Positions 35,868 to 44,131 of a DNA stretch of 64,000 nucleotides are shown here, piece by piece (positions within the stretch are counted from its first letter, which is position 1; each line of letters starts with the position of its first letter). The stretch is from Limnobacter humi. GTDB lineage: Bacteria > Pseudomonadota > Gammaproteobacteria > Burkholderiales > Burkholderiaceae_B. The position numbers and the translations under genes are program-made. The notes under the pieces are model-generated. The model saw nothing but the letters and a program-made list of their open reading frames with translations. It was not told the DNA's origin and did no database searches. The stretch is taken from NCBI RefSeq assembly GCF_024518835.1, contig NZ_JANIGO010000001.1, positions 186,001 through 250,000 of the forward strand, in the 5' to 3' direction.

Positions 35868-37577
35868 TTAGAACCGAACCGTCAAGGCCTGAACATCGGT
35901 GGCCTGTGTGGCACCTGTACCAATCTCGTTGGTGCCAGACGCCGCAGTGGCTGCAGCAACGGCTCCCGTCGCAAGGTCCACGTTGAACAAGCTGAACACC
36001 CCGGTGGTCCCGGTTCGGCCCGCCACCAAACGCATGCCGTTGTCGCCACCCGCAATGTTAAATCCACCATACCGGTTGAAAGTTTGCGTGGTGGAGCCAA
36101 TGAGCGCCAACGTTCCGCCGTTTGCATTGGTTTGCTGCAGCAGTTGGTTGTTCACCGCATCCAGGTCAAACAGCCGGGTGGCAGCAGGCGCTGGCCCGGT
36201 GAAGCTGTTGGTGTAGGCCACCTGTGTGATGGCAAAACCCGCCGTGCCGCCACTCAACGCAGTGTCGGTCGTGGTCGCACCAGTGGACTCCAACCCCGCA
36301 CCCGGAACCCGGAGGTTGCTGGACGTGGTGTCCGTTGCACCTGGTGTACTCACAATGCGCAATGCATCTGCGGCTGGATTGAAGTCGATGGTGTACTGCT
36401 TGCCATCGGCCAAGCCATTCACAATCGCGGTTGCAGCGCTCAGGGTTGAACCCAGGGTGGCTGCGCCACTGCTTGCATCGATCACATAAATTTTGCCGGC
36501 GCTGCTCAATGCATACAACTTGCCATTGCTGGGCCGGTAATCCATCGATAGCAAACGCTCGCCCGATGCAACACCCGTGATGTTCACGGTGGTGGCGGTG
36601 TTGGGCGTGCGCACACCAAACTTGACCAGCCGCTGGGCACCCGCGGTGCTGCCGTCCAGCACCACCACTTCAGGCGCTGTTGGCAATGCCAAGCTCATAC
36701 CCACCACGCCGCTGACCGGCACCACACCCACGGCTGTTGCAGCTGGCCCAGCCACCGGCAAGGTGGCTGTGGAGTCGGGCAACGCAATTCGATAGAAGGT
36801 GAGGTTACCAGCCACCTGCATCAAGGCATAGCCCTGGTTGTTGCTGCCATCCACATCAAACTCGCCGATGGACTGGATGGTGGTGGCGGCAGCAAACAAC
36901 GGGGCAGCCACCACCGATGTTCCATTGTTGGGCACGGTCTGCTGAATCAAGTTGCCATTGCGCACATCAATATTGAACATTCGTGTTGAGGTGGTGCCAT
37001 CAAACGAATTGGTGTAGGCCGTGGCTGAGTCAGCAAATGGTGTTACCGAAGCATCGGTGCGGTTGATGTCACCATCTTCAAAGGTAGACCCCACCCCATT
37101 GCCACCGCCAGCGTTGAGTACGATACGCAGGTTTTGGCCGGTGTTCGTGATCACACGCAAGGCATCTGCCAAGGGGTTGAAGTCCACACCAAACACCGTG
37201 GCGGCGGGGTCCAGTGTGGTGTAGGTTGATCCTGTTGCGGCGGTCAGTGTGGCCACCACAGTGGCCACTCCGGTGTTGGTGTCGATGGTGTACAGGCGCC
37301 CACCGTTGCCTGGCAAGGTGCGCGCCACCGCGTACAGCTTGCGGTCACGGGGTCGGAAGTCCATGCCGATGAAGCTGTCGCCACTCAGCAATCCGGTCAC
37401 GGTCACGCGGGTGCGGATGTCATTCGGGGTGGTTCGGTTGAAGGTCAGCAAATCATTGCTGGTCGTGAGAACGACCACATCCCCCTGTGATCGGGGGCTG
37501 TTTCCACTGCCAAGACAACCCGCCAGCAATACGCTGGCAGCGGCCATGGCCACCCATGTTTTTTTGAATGTTTTCAT
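35868..37577 (-). CDS. DUF4394-repeat lipoprotein
   Basis: 569 aa from the ATG at 37577. Lipobox LLAGC, then two tandem DUF4394-like domains (~35-290 and ~310-565) with paired phrases GDSFIGMDFRPRDRKLYAV / GERLLSMDYRPSNGKLYAL and DFNPLADALRVITNTG / DFNPAADALRIVSTPG. These form a beta-propeller-like structure of unknown role. It is transcribed alone; an inverted repeat lies ~75-110 bp upstream. It converges with the membrane protein 14 bp away. Confidence 0.82.
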   Translation of the reverse strand: MKTFKKTWVAMAAASVLLAGCLGSGNSPRSQGDVVVLTTSNDLLTFNRTTPNDIRTRVTVTGLLSGDSFIGMDFRPRDRKLYAVARTLPGNGGRLYTIDTNTGVATVVATLTAATGSTYTTLDPAATVFGVDFNPLADALRVITNTGQNLRIVLNAGGGNGVGSTFEDGDINRTDASVTPFADSATAYTNSFDGTTSTRMFNIDVRNGNLIQQTVPNNGTSVVAAPLFAAATTIQSIGEFDVDGSNNQGYALMQVAGNLTFYRIALPDSTATLPVAGPAATAVGVVPVSGVVGMSLALPTAPEVVVLDGSTAGAQRLVKFGVRTPNTATTVNITGVASGERLLSMDYRPSNGKLYALSSAGKIYVIDASSGAATLGSTLSAATAIVNGLADGKQYTIDFNPAADALRIVSTPGATDTTSSNLRVPGAGLESTGATTTDTALSGGTAGFAITQVAYTNSFTGPAPAATRLFDLDAVNNQLLQQTNANGGTLALIGSTTQTFNRYGGFNIAGGDNGMRLVAGRTGTTGVFSLFNVDLATGAVAAATAASGTNEIGTGATQATDVQALTVRF

Positions 37578-37649
37578 ACTGTTGCCTCTGTTGCTTCGTT
37601 GAGGGATGCGCAAACCGCTGCCTGTCCCACCCTCCTGCAACAACACAAA

Positions 37650-37687
37650 TTAACATTCAGATGCCACCAAATGTTAACTTATGTTAA
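37650..37687. promoter_or_regulatory. Operator-like repeats TTAACATT...AATGTTAA
   Basis: Perfect 8-nt inverted arms (37650-37657 and 37670-37677) with a 12-nt spacer, plus a further ATGTTAA at 37681-37687. They lie between the stop of the phosphatase gene (37699) and the start of the DUF4394 gene, so most likely regulate the latter. The protein that binds is unknown. Confidence 0.5.
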
Positions 37688-37698
37688 ACAACGAGTAT

Positions 37699-40600
37699 TC
37701 AAAACCACATCAATGTGTGGTTGTGTTCATCAATACGCACAGTCTCAAAGCGGCTGGTTAAGCTATGGACCAAGGCCAAGCCCATACCGCCCAGCGGGAT
37801 GGCCGCATCGTCGTTCACATCGAATTCAAAGTCATGCACCTCGGCCTGCGCCAGGGTGCTGTCCGGAATTGGCACACCTCGGTCAGTGAGCTTCAGCAGC
37901 AAACCACCACGGCCCTTCATCACCTGCACCTGCAGGGTGTCATCCAGGCCCAGCCCGGAATGGCGGCACACATTGCTGGTCATCTCAAACAGACACAGCT
38001 GAATGTTCGCAACCTGTTCCTCATCCACGCCCAGGATGCGCAACACATCCGCCAAGCGATCGGACAACTCCGGAATCAGGTCTGCATTCACCGGCATGGC
38101 CAATTGCCAAGCCTTGTCATAGGACTGCATGTCATCCGACAAAGCCGTCTGCAATAGGCCCTCAATGTCCCGCAGCACAGGCGCCGAGCAGGCTTCAAAC
38201 ACCAAGGGCACATGCTCGCCCCATTGGAACATCAGCAGCGAAATATCCACCGCTTCGCGTTCAGCCTGCAGCGGCAAACGCCGGGCGGGTTTGAGCAAGG
38301 CAGACTGCAGGTGTGGGCGTAAATCATCAAAACCCACAGACACGCTGGATTCAAACAGTTTTTCTTTGTTCTCGACAAAATCGTCGCCCATGGCGGGGTG
38401 TTCATTCAAAGTGCCCGAAAACAGGAAGAGACGATCACCTGCACCCAGGGAGAAAAACACGTCCTGGAATGTCGCATCGGGACTGACACCCAACGGTGGG
38501 CCGTATGCACCCAACTGCTCAATGCCTCCCCGGGCGCGGGTCACGATGGCCATGGGGTATCCCGCATGGCTAATTCTGGCCTCGCCCGTGTTGGGGTCCA
38601 ACACGCCGTAACACAAGGCAAACTGAGAGTCTTGCGAACGCTCGGCATACACCCAGGCATTCAACTCGGTAAGCACCGCCGCTGGAGAGAAGCTGGTGTT
38701 CATGTAACGCGACAGGGTGGAGCGGTCTTCGTTGACCGCATCGGTCAAGCGCCTGAAAAACGTCAAGCCACGCGCCACACCCACCAATCCACTGCCTTGT
38801 GCGGTCACGTGAAAGAACGCGATCAAGCCGTCCTTGAGCGGCATGACATTCATCATCTGGTTGCTGACCAAATGGGCGGGCTGAAACAAGCAGTCCAATT
38901 GAAGGCGGGGCGGATACTGGCGCTGCGCTGGCAAGTTGGCCAGTTGCATGGCGGCAATCCGCTCCATGTCCTCCTGCACCTCTTGGTGCAAGGTATCCGC
39001 CTGCTCTTGGTCCGAGGTAAAGCGCTTGTGAATGTCCGCCAGGCGCAAACCGGTGGCCAGTCGGGTGTAGATTTCCCGGGCGGAATGCACTGGGGTGGTG
39101 ATGTTGTCAACACCGTCTTTCAAACAAGTCATCCAATCGGCCTGAATGGCAGGGTTGCTCACCAGCAGCACATACAGACTGGGGTTTTTGCCTGCGCGTC
39201 GGCCCGATTCGATCAGGTCTGCATGGGCAGGCGTCCAGCGTTGTACATCGAAGAGCAAGAACGTCACCGCTTGCGCCTGCAGCACCGCTGCACACTCGGC
39301 CGGATTGTCCGATACCACTAGCGTGTAGCCCCAGGTTTGCAGCCACTCGGGTAGCTCTGGCGATGCACCGGCATCGCGAAGCAACACCACCCGGCTGTTT
39401 TCCTTTCGCCGTGCAAACTGAAATTCCGGTTCTGTGGTTTGCCGGTCTTCCGGCACATCGAGTGGTGGGTCAGCGGGATCACTGTCGCCGACCGCGACAT
39501 CGGGCGAGTCGTGGTCGGTGGCTACTGAAGGTGCGCTGTCCCTTTCGGCTTCCTTCCACTGCAAGGCCAGCAGGCTGCAGTCATCGTCCAACACCCGGTT
39601 GGCAGGCTTTCCGCTGGTCCAATAGGCCACGCCCTCGCGCACTTGCTGCACTTGCCTGGCAAGGTCTTGCATACTGTAACGGGTTAGCAAGGCCATCAGG
39701 CCACCCTGCTCCAGCGCATTGCCTGCCTCGTCCATCACCTGGGTTAAACCATCGGAATACAAAAACAGTCGCTCCCCGGCCTCCACCTTGAACTGGTGCA
39801 AGGCGTAGTCGGTGTCAGGCACAACGCCGATCGGCAAGTCGCTGTCGCCCTCCACCGAGAACTGGCCATCCAGGTGCTGAACCATGGGGCACGGTGAACC
39901 GGCCGATGAGAAAAACACTTCACCGGTGTGCACATGCATCACCCCGTAGGTGATGCAAAAGTACACATCGCCTTCCCGGGTCATTTGAAAGCGGGCATTG
40001 AGGTCTGCCAACACCTCATTGGGCATGCGCACCCGCTGAACAAACGACAGGTCCTGCTGGTCGAGCAAAATGCCATCGTGTGGATTGGCCGACAACAGGC
40101 GATACAGGTCCAGTGCACGCAGCGCAGCCGGCACTCCATGGCCCACCACGTCAAACACATAGAACCCAGCCCACTGTTCATTCAAGGGCAACACCTGGAA
40201 CAGGTCGCCCGATACAAACACCTTGGGCAACCAGAAGTGGTCATAGAACAACCCTTGAATGTCTTGCCCTTTGTTCGGCAAGAGAGAGGTCTGGAATTGG
40301 GCCATGGCCCGCATGTCGGTGGACAACCGTTGCATGGCGGTGGGCATCGCGGCGCGCAGTGCAAAATACCGCTTTTGCAGATCAATGATTCGGGATGCCG
40401 TGCCGAGCCGAAGCGCCAGCTCACTGCGGTCCACGGGTTTGGAAATGAACTCGTCAGCACCCGCTTGCAAAGCCTGAATGCAAAGCCGCTCACTGGCCTG
40501 CTGGCCCAACACAATCACATACACAAAGAAATCAAACTTGGCCCCATGAATGGCGCTGCACAGATTGAATACATTGACAGCTTCCAATTCGCTGCTGCAC

Positions 40601-40776
40601 AACACCAGGTCAATCTGCTCGCGCTCAATCCATCCCACCACATTGTCCAGCGAGCTGGCCTGTTGCGCGAAATAGCCACCCGCTGACAACACCTTGGTCA
40701 GCCAGGTGCGCTCCAGCACACTGTCGTTCACCACCAGGGCTTTGTGCTGCTTCACGGAACTGGAAATGGCGTTCAT
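37699..40776 (-). CDS. Receiver-PP2C-receiver-PP2C-HATPase fusion regulator
   Basis: 1025 aa from the ATG at 40776. Domains: receiver 1 (~12-130), SpoIIE/RsbU-type PP2C 1 (~150-430), receiver-like 2 (~455-580), PP2C 2 (~600-830), RsbW-like HATPase (~880-1025; FEMTSNVCRHS, DRGVPIP, GGMGLAL). Receiver 1 has Ser61 where the phospho-Asp is expected; receiver 2 lacks the conserved Lys. PP2C 1 keeps its metal Asp residues (GD at 190-191, FD209VVGHG, DDCSLLAL), but PP2C 2 has SN in place of GD and His in place of the central Asp, so is probably inactive. It is the last gene of the pilus operon, starting 1 nt after the DUF882 stop. A partner-switch output toward the STAS protein at 50078 is likely. 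Confidence 0.88.
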   Translation of the reverse strand: MNAISSSVKQHKALVVNDSVLERTWLTKVLSAGGYFAQQASSLDNVVGWIEREQIDLVLCSSELEAVNVFNLCSAIHGAKFDFFVYVIVLGQQASERLCIQALQAGADEFISKPVDRSELALRLGTASRIIDLQKRYFALRAAMPTAMQRLSTDMRAMAQFQTSLLPNKGQDIQGLFYDHFWLPKVFVSGDLFQVLPLNEQWAGFYVFDVVGHGVPAALRALDLYRLLSANPHDGILLDQQDLSFVQRVRMPNEVLADLNARFQMTREGDVYFCITYGVMHVHTGEVFFSSAGSPCPMVQHLDGQFSVEGDSDLPIGVVPDTDYALHQFKVEAGERLFLYSDGLTQVMDEAGNALEQGGLMALLTRYSMQDLARQVQQVREGVAYWTSGKPANRVLDDDCSLLALQWKEAERDSAPSVATDHDSPDVAVGDSDPADPPLDVPEDRQTTEPEFQFARRKENSRVVLLRDAGASPELPEWLQTWGYTLVVSDNPAECAAVLQAQAVTFLLFDVQRWTPAHADLIESGRRAGKNPSLYVLLVSNPAIQADWMTCLKDGVDNITTPVHSAREIYTRLATGLRLADIHKRFTSDQEQADTLHQEVQEDMERIAAMQLANLPAQRQYPPRLQLDCLFQPAHLVSNQMMNVMPLKDGLIAFFHVTAQGSGLVGVARGLTFFRRLTDAVNEDRSTLSRYMNTSFSPAAVLTELNAWVYAERSQDSQFALCYGVLDPNTGEARISHAGYPMAIVTRARGGIEQLGAYGPPLGVSPDATFQDVFFSLGAGDRLFLFSGTLNEHPAMGDDFVENKEKLFESSVSVGFDDLRPHLQSALLKPARRLPLQAEREAVDISLLMFQWGEHVPLVFEACSAPVLRDIEGLLQTALSDDMQSYDKAWQLAMPVNADLIPELSDRLADVLRILGVDEEQVANIQLCLFEMTSNVCRHSGLGLDDTLQVQVMKGRGGLLLKLTDRGVPIPDSTLAQAEVHDFEFDVNDDAAIPLGGMGLALVHSLTSRFETVRIDEHNHTLMWF

Positions 40777-40777
40777 G

Positions 40778-41302
40778 TCACCACCGGGCCGATTGCGGGC
40801 GCACATCGAGGTGCAGGTGTTCATCGTACAGCCCGACACCACTTTGCGGCATGTGCAAGGCCAAGGTGTGCACTTTGCTTAAATCAACACCGCGAGGAAT
40901 GAAGTCCACCGCCCGAAACCGCAATGAAGGGCCCGGCAAGTGGCGCGACTGGTGCGCAGCGCCCTCCGTGGCGGCATTGGTGTTGGGCATGCGCAAGCCC
41001 GACGTGATGTCGAACACACAGTAGCCATAATGCTCCGCCACCCAGCGCTGCAACAGGGCCAAGCGCAACAAGAGATGGGTGTCGGGTTGGCCCACGGTGT
41101 TGTCGGCTTGAACATCCCGCAGCATCCAGGCGGCTGCCTTGTAACCGTCGGACTGCAGCAGGTTCATGCGGTAGCGCTCGCCAGCCCGTTGAACATCCAG
41201 CCACAAGGGGTTTGTGGCTGCCCAACCCCACAATGGCAGCGCGGACATGATCCCGCCAAACAGCAATGTGCGGCGGGTCTGGCTCTGGATTGGCGCGCTC
41301 AT
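40778..41302 (-). CDS. DUF882/YcbK-like (M15-type) murein peptidase
   Basis: 174 aa from the ATG at 41302, which overlaps the minor pilin stop by 4 nt. A twin-arginine-like signal (QTRRTLLFGG...) leads to a small M15-type domain: SGLRMPN, a His in HQSRH, Asp in AVDF and HLHLDVRP, which match the Zn ligands of DUF882 proteins. It probably trims peptidoglycan so that the pilus machine can pass, taking the place of the PilT lytic transglycosylase of R64-type operons. Confidence 0.75.
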   Translation of the reverse strand: MSAPIQSQTRRTLLFGGIMSALPLWGWAATNPLWLDVQRAGERYRMNLLQSDGYKAAAWMLRDVQADNTVGQPDTHLLLRLALLQRWVAEHYGYCVFDITSGLRMPNTNAATEGAAHQSRHLPGPSLRFRAVDFIPRGVDLSKVHTLALHMPQSGVGLYDEHLHLDVRPQSARW

Positions 41303-42207
41303 TTGATGCATGTGAGCGTTGCAATTTGTATGGTCGACATGCCATTGACCGCGAGACACCGAACCGTTAACGTCCCGGTGGTTGAAGTTTGCGTGTTCAA
41401 CACGGTGGCCGATGAACCGAGCACAACGGTTGGATACGTGAAAAAACACTGATTACCGTTACCGTTCCCGTTGGTACCGGTGGCCACCACGTTGTTGATG
41501 GTGCCACCTGGGCAAGGCCCACCCGTGGTGCTGCCGCTCCCTGTGGTGGTGCCCGCGGGGGTATACGAGGCAATGCGCATGCCCACAATGCCGGCCGGGT
41601 AAGGCTGGCCATTCACCGTGATGGTGGGGTGGGCAAAGTTGGTGGAGTTGGTGTAGTTAAATGATCCCACTGCACCCACCAGGTTGCCATTCGGTGCCAC
41701 CCGGGCAAAGGCATCACCGCCCAGGCGCTGCAGCATGGAACCCACTTCAGTGCCGTCGTACTGCCCGCTGGCGGGGTTGTCCCCTTTGGCCAGAAAAGGG
41801 TCGCGCACATACACATACCCGTCAATCACGCAATTGCCCAATGAGCAACCCGATGGGCTCACCGTGAGTTTTAGCACAAACGGGCTTTGGTTCAGCGTGG
41901 CCAGTGTGCTGGCTTGGCTGGGCAGCAACTGCAGGTTGAGCAGCTCGGTCACGGTGGGTGCCAGCGCATTGCTCACCCCAGACACTGAGCTGCCCGACAC
42001 AATCGCAGTGCCATTGATTTGAACATAGGTGCTCAAACCATCTCGAATCTGTTTGATTTGGTCCGCTTGGGCATAGGCGCCCTGCACGGTGTAGTCCTTC
42101 ACGGTGCTTCGAATGGCCATGTAAGCCACCACCGCAGCCACAATCAGGCCCAGTGACATTTCGATCAGGGTGAAACCCCGTTGCTTTTGAAGCAGGCGCT
42201 TGAACAA
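41299..42207 (-). CDS. Minor (PilV-like) type IV prepilin
   Basis: 302 aa from the TTG at 42207, preferred because GGAG lies 8 nt upstream; the frame extends to a GTG at 42237 inside a GC palindrome. A prepilin signal RG^FTLIEMSLGLIVAAVVAYMAI with Glu at +5 is followed by a ~270-residue Ser/Thr/Gly-rich domain with four Cys in the C-terminal half. Size and position after the major pilin suggest a tip or adhesin-like minor pilin. There is no shufflon. Confidence 0.8.
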   Translation of the reverse strand: MFKRLLQKQRGFTLIEMSLGLIVAAVVAYMAIRSTVKDYTVQGAYAQADQIKQIRDGLSTYVQINGTAIVSGSSVSGVSNALAPTVTELLNLQLLPSQASTLATLNQSPFVLKLTVSPSGCSLGNCVIDGYVYVRDPFLAKGDNPASGQYDGTEVGSMLQRLGGDAFARVAPNGNLVGAVGSFNYTNSTNFAHPTITVNGQPYPAGIVGMRIASYTPAGTTTGSGSTTGGPCPGGTINNVVATGTNGNGNGNQCFFTYPTVVLGSSATVLNTQTSTTGTLTVRCLAVNGMSTIQIATLTCIK

Positions 42208-42236
42208 TTCCGGTACTCCGTTTAAACACACTTCCA

Positions 42237-42250
42237 CCCTGCCGGCAGGG
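42237..42250. repeat. 14-bp perfect GC palindrome between the pilin genes
   Basis: CCCTGCCGGCAGGG lies in the gap between the major pilin stop (42283) and the minor pilin start. As an RNA stem it could lower read-through or protect the upstream pilin mRNA, giving more major than minor pilin. There is no T-run, so it is not a standard terminator. Confidence 0.45.
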
Positions 42251-42282
42251 CAGGATGGGAAGCAATCAACACGCGGTGGGTA

Positions 42283-42882
42283 TTAACCGCGGTCAAACAC
42301 CAGGTACAGCGAACCGGTGGTGGTAATTGCGTTGCATGCGGTGGTCGCGTTTGCGGCACTGATGGTGCCGGTGGTGCTCACCACACTGGTGCCGGATGCG
42401 CCACCGATGGACACCGTCGATGTGTTCACCACATAAATGGCGTTGGTGGCTTGGGCCACGGCGTTGATCAGATCGTAACACTGGTCAGCAGGAACACCGC
42501 CCCAGGCCAATGTGGCGTAGGTGCCGGTGGGCGTTGTTTCAACCTTGCCATCAATGCCGCTACCGTACAGGATGGGCTTTACACCGTAAGTGTTACCGGC
42601 CGAGGCAATCGCCTTGGGGATGGTGGAAGAAATGATGGCGGGGTCGGTGGTGTCGTTCTTGCCGTTCAGTGCGGTGTACTGGTTGGTACGGCCAAACTTC
42701 TGCTTGGCTTCGGCCACAATTTCAGTGATGGCCGTGGTGTTTTCACGCACCTTGGTGCGGCGTGCGTTGTTCTGGAATGCAACAAAAGCCACAGCGGCCA
42801 CAATGGCAGCAATGATCAGGCCGATGGACACTTCGATCAGCGTGATACCTGCCTGGTGTTTGCGAAAAGAATATGAATTCAT
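42283..42882 (-). CDS. pilS: Major type IVb pilin (PilS-like prepilin)
   Basis: 199 aa from the ATG at 42882, with GGAAGACCCC as ribosome-binding site. A 12-residue leader ending in Gly, then the mature N-terminal helix ITLIEVSIGLIIAAIVAAVAFVAF (+5 Glu). The C-terminal domain has a Cys pair (ADQCYDL ... TTACNAI) for the D-loop disulfide. It needs a prepilin peptidase encoded elsewhere, since none lies in this operon. A 94-nt gap upstream may hold an extra promoter. Confidence 0.88.
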   Translation of the reverse strand: MNSYSFRKHQAGITLIEVSIGLIIAAIVAAVAFVAFQNNARRTKVRENTTAITEIVAEAKQKFGRTNQYTALNGKNDTTDPAIISSTIPKAIASAGNTYGVKPILYGSGIDGKVETTPTGTYATLAWGGVPADQCYDLINAVAQATNAIYVVNTSTVSIGGASGTSVVSTTGTISAANATTACNAITTTGSLYLVFDRG

Positions 42883-42976
42883 GGGGTCTTCCTGTCTAAA
42901 AATTGTGTGTCGCTTCACGCTGAACACGGGTTAAAAAAACGTCACGGGTACTGCACTTCGGTACTGCTTTAAACAC

Positions 42977-44131
42977 TTAACGGTACTGTTTCATCTTGTT
43001 CACGGGGTCCAAGGCGTCGGTCATGCTTTGCGCAATCGACAACTGGCCCACATACAGAAACAGCACGCAGGCGGCCGAGGCCACCATCAAGAGCGTATTC
43101 ATGCCCTTGGAGGTTTTTTCAATTTCCTTGCGCACTTCAGCCACGCCTTGCGTGCCCAGCTCAATGAGCACGCGGTCAAACCGGGTGTCATTTCGAATGG
43201 TGGTGGCCAAGCGGGCCAGCAACTTGGGGCTGAGCAAGCCATTGGCAAAGGCTTCGACATACTCGGTGGGTGCCACATACAAGTGGCGGCTTACGCGCCG
43301 CAAATGCCATTGCATCCAGGGTTGCGCCATGGACCGCAAGTTGTCGATGGCACCGGTCAGGGTGCTGCCACTTTTGAGGAGCACCGCCAGCGACGTGAGC
43401 AACAAAGTGACTTGAAAATCCCGGTAAATCGACAAGGGCAAGGCGATGGGAAACACCGGAAACAGCAGCAAACCAATGCCCTGGGGAATGCGCTCAATGC
43501 GGCCCCGCCACTTGCCTTTCCAGCGCGGCATTTGATAGATGAAGAAGGTGATGAGCGCGATCATTACCCCCATGGTCTGAAAGCCATGGCTGGCCACCGA
43601 TTCCGAAAAATTGCGAACGGCCGCGTTGTAGGGTGTCCACACCTCGGGCGGCGCAATTTGCGCAATGATGGGAATACTGCGGGTGGCCAGCACATAACTG
43701 AACACAAACACGCCAGGCAGCATGATGAATGGTGGGAACATGGCCTTGAAGATGAGGCTACGGGCCTGCTTTTGCTGTTGAATGGCGACCACCAGCGAAC
43801 GCAGGGTTTCGGGTTTGTCTTTGGACTGGTCCACCGCCGACAGCATCAAGCGGTCCTCATTGGGCATCACCTCACTCAAAATCTGACTGATTTTGAAGTC
43901 CTGCCCCTGACTCAACTTCGCCAGCATCAGGCGCATGGCAAACTCGCGGGACGAATCTCGCGTGGCCTTGGACTTGGCAATTTTCTGCTCTTCCACAAGG
44001 AAGGTGCGAAGCCGCTCGCGCCGCTCCAGCGAGCGGGCCAGCTGCAAATAAAACTCATCCCGCTTGCCTCGGAAATCCATCAACTGGACATAAGTCCAGA
44101 GGGATTTGAACAAGGCCATGATGCCGTTCAC
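42977..44131 (-). CDS. pilR: Type IVb pilus inner-membrane platform protein (GspF/PilR family)
   Basis: 384 aa with two T2SSF-like halves and about three transmembrane segments (ILGVFVFSYVLATRSI-type region ~130-155, ~190-210, ~345-370). It is the cytoplasmic-membrane platform on which the PilQ ATPase works. Start and upstream stop overlap (ATGA), as throughout the operon. Confidence 0.85.
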   Translation of the reverse strand: MNGIMALFKSLWTYVQLMDFRGKRDEFYLQLARSLERRERLRTFLVEEQKIAKSKATRDSSREFAMRLMLAKLSQGQDFKISQILSEVMPNEDRLMLSAVDQSKDKPETLRSLVVAIQQQKQARSLIFKAMFPPFIMLPGVFVFSYVLATRSIPIIAQIAPPEVWTPYNAAVRNFSESVASHGFQTMGVMIALITFFIYQMPRWKGKWRGRIERIPQGIGLLLFPVFPIALPLSIYRDFQVTLLLTSLAVLLKSGSTLTGAIDNLRSMAQPWMQWHLRRVSRHLYVAPTEYVEAFANGLLSPKLLARLATTIRNDTRFDRVLIELGTQGVAEVRKEIEKTSKGMNTLLMVASAACVLFLYVGQLSIAQSMTDALDPVNKMKQYR

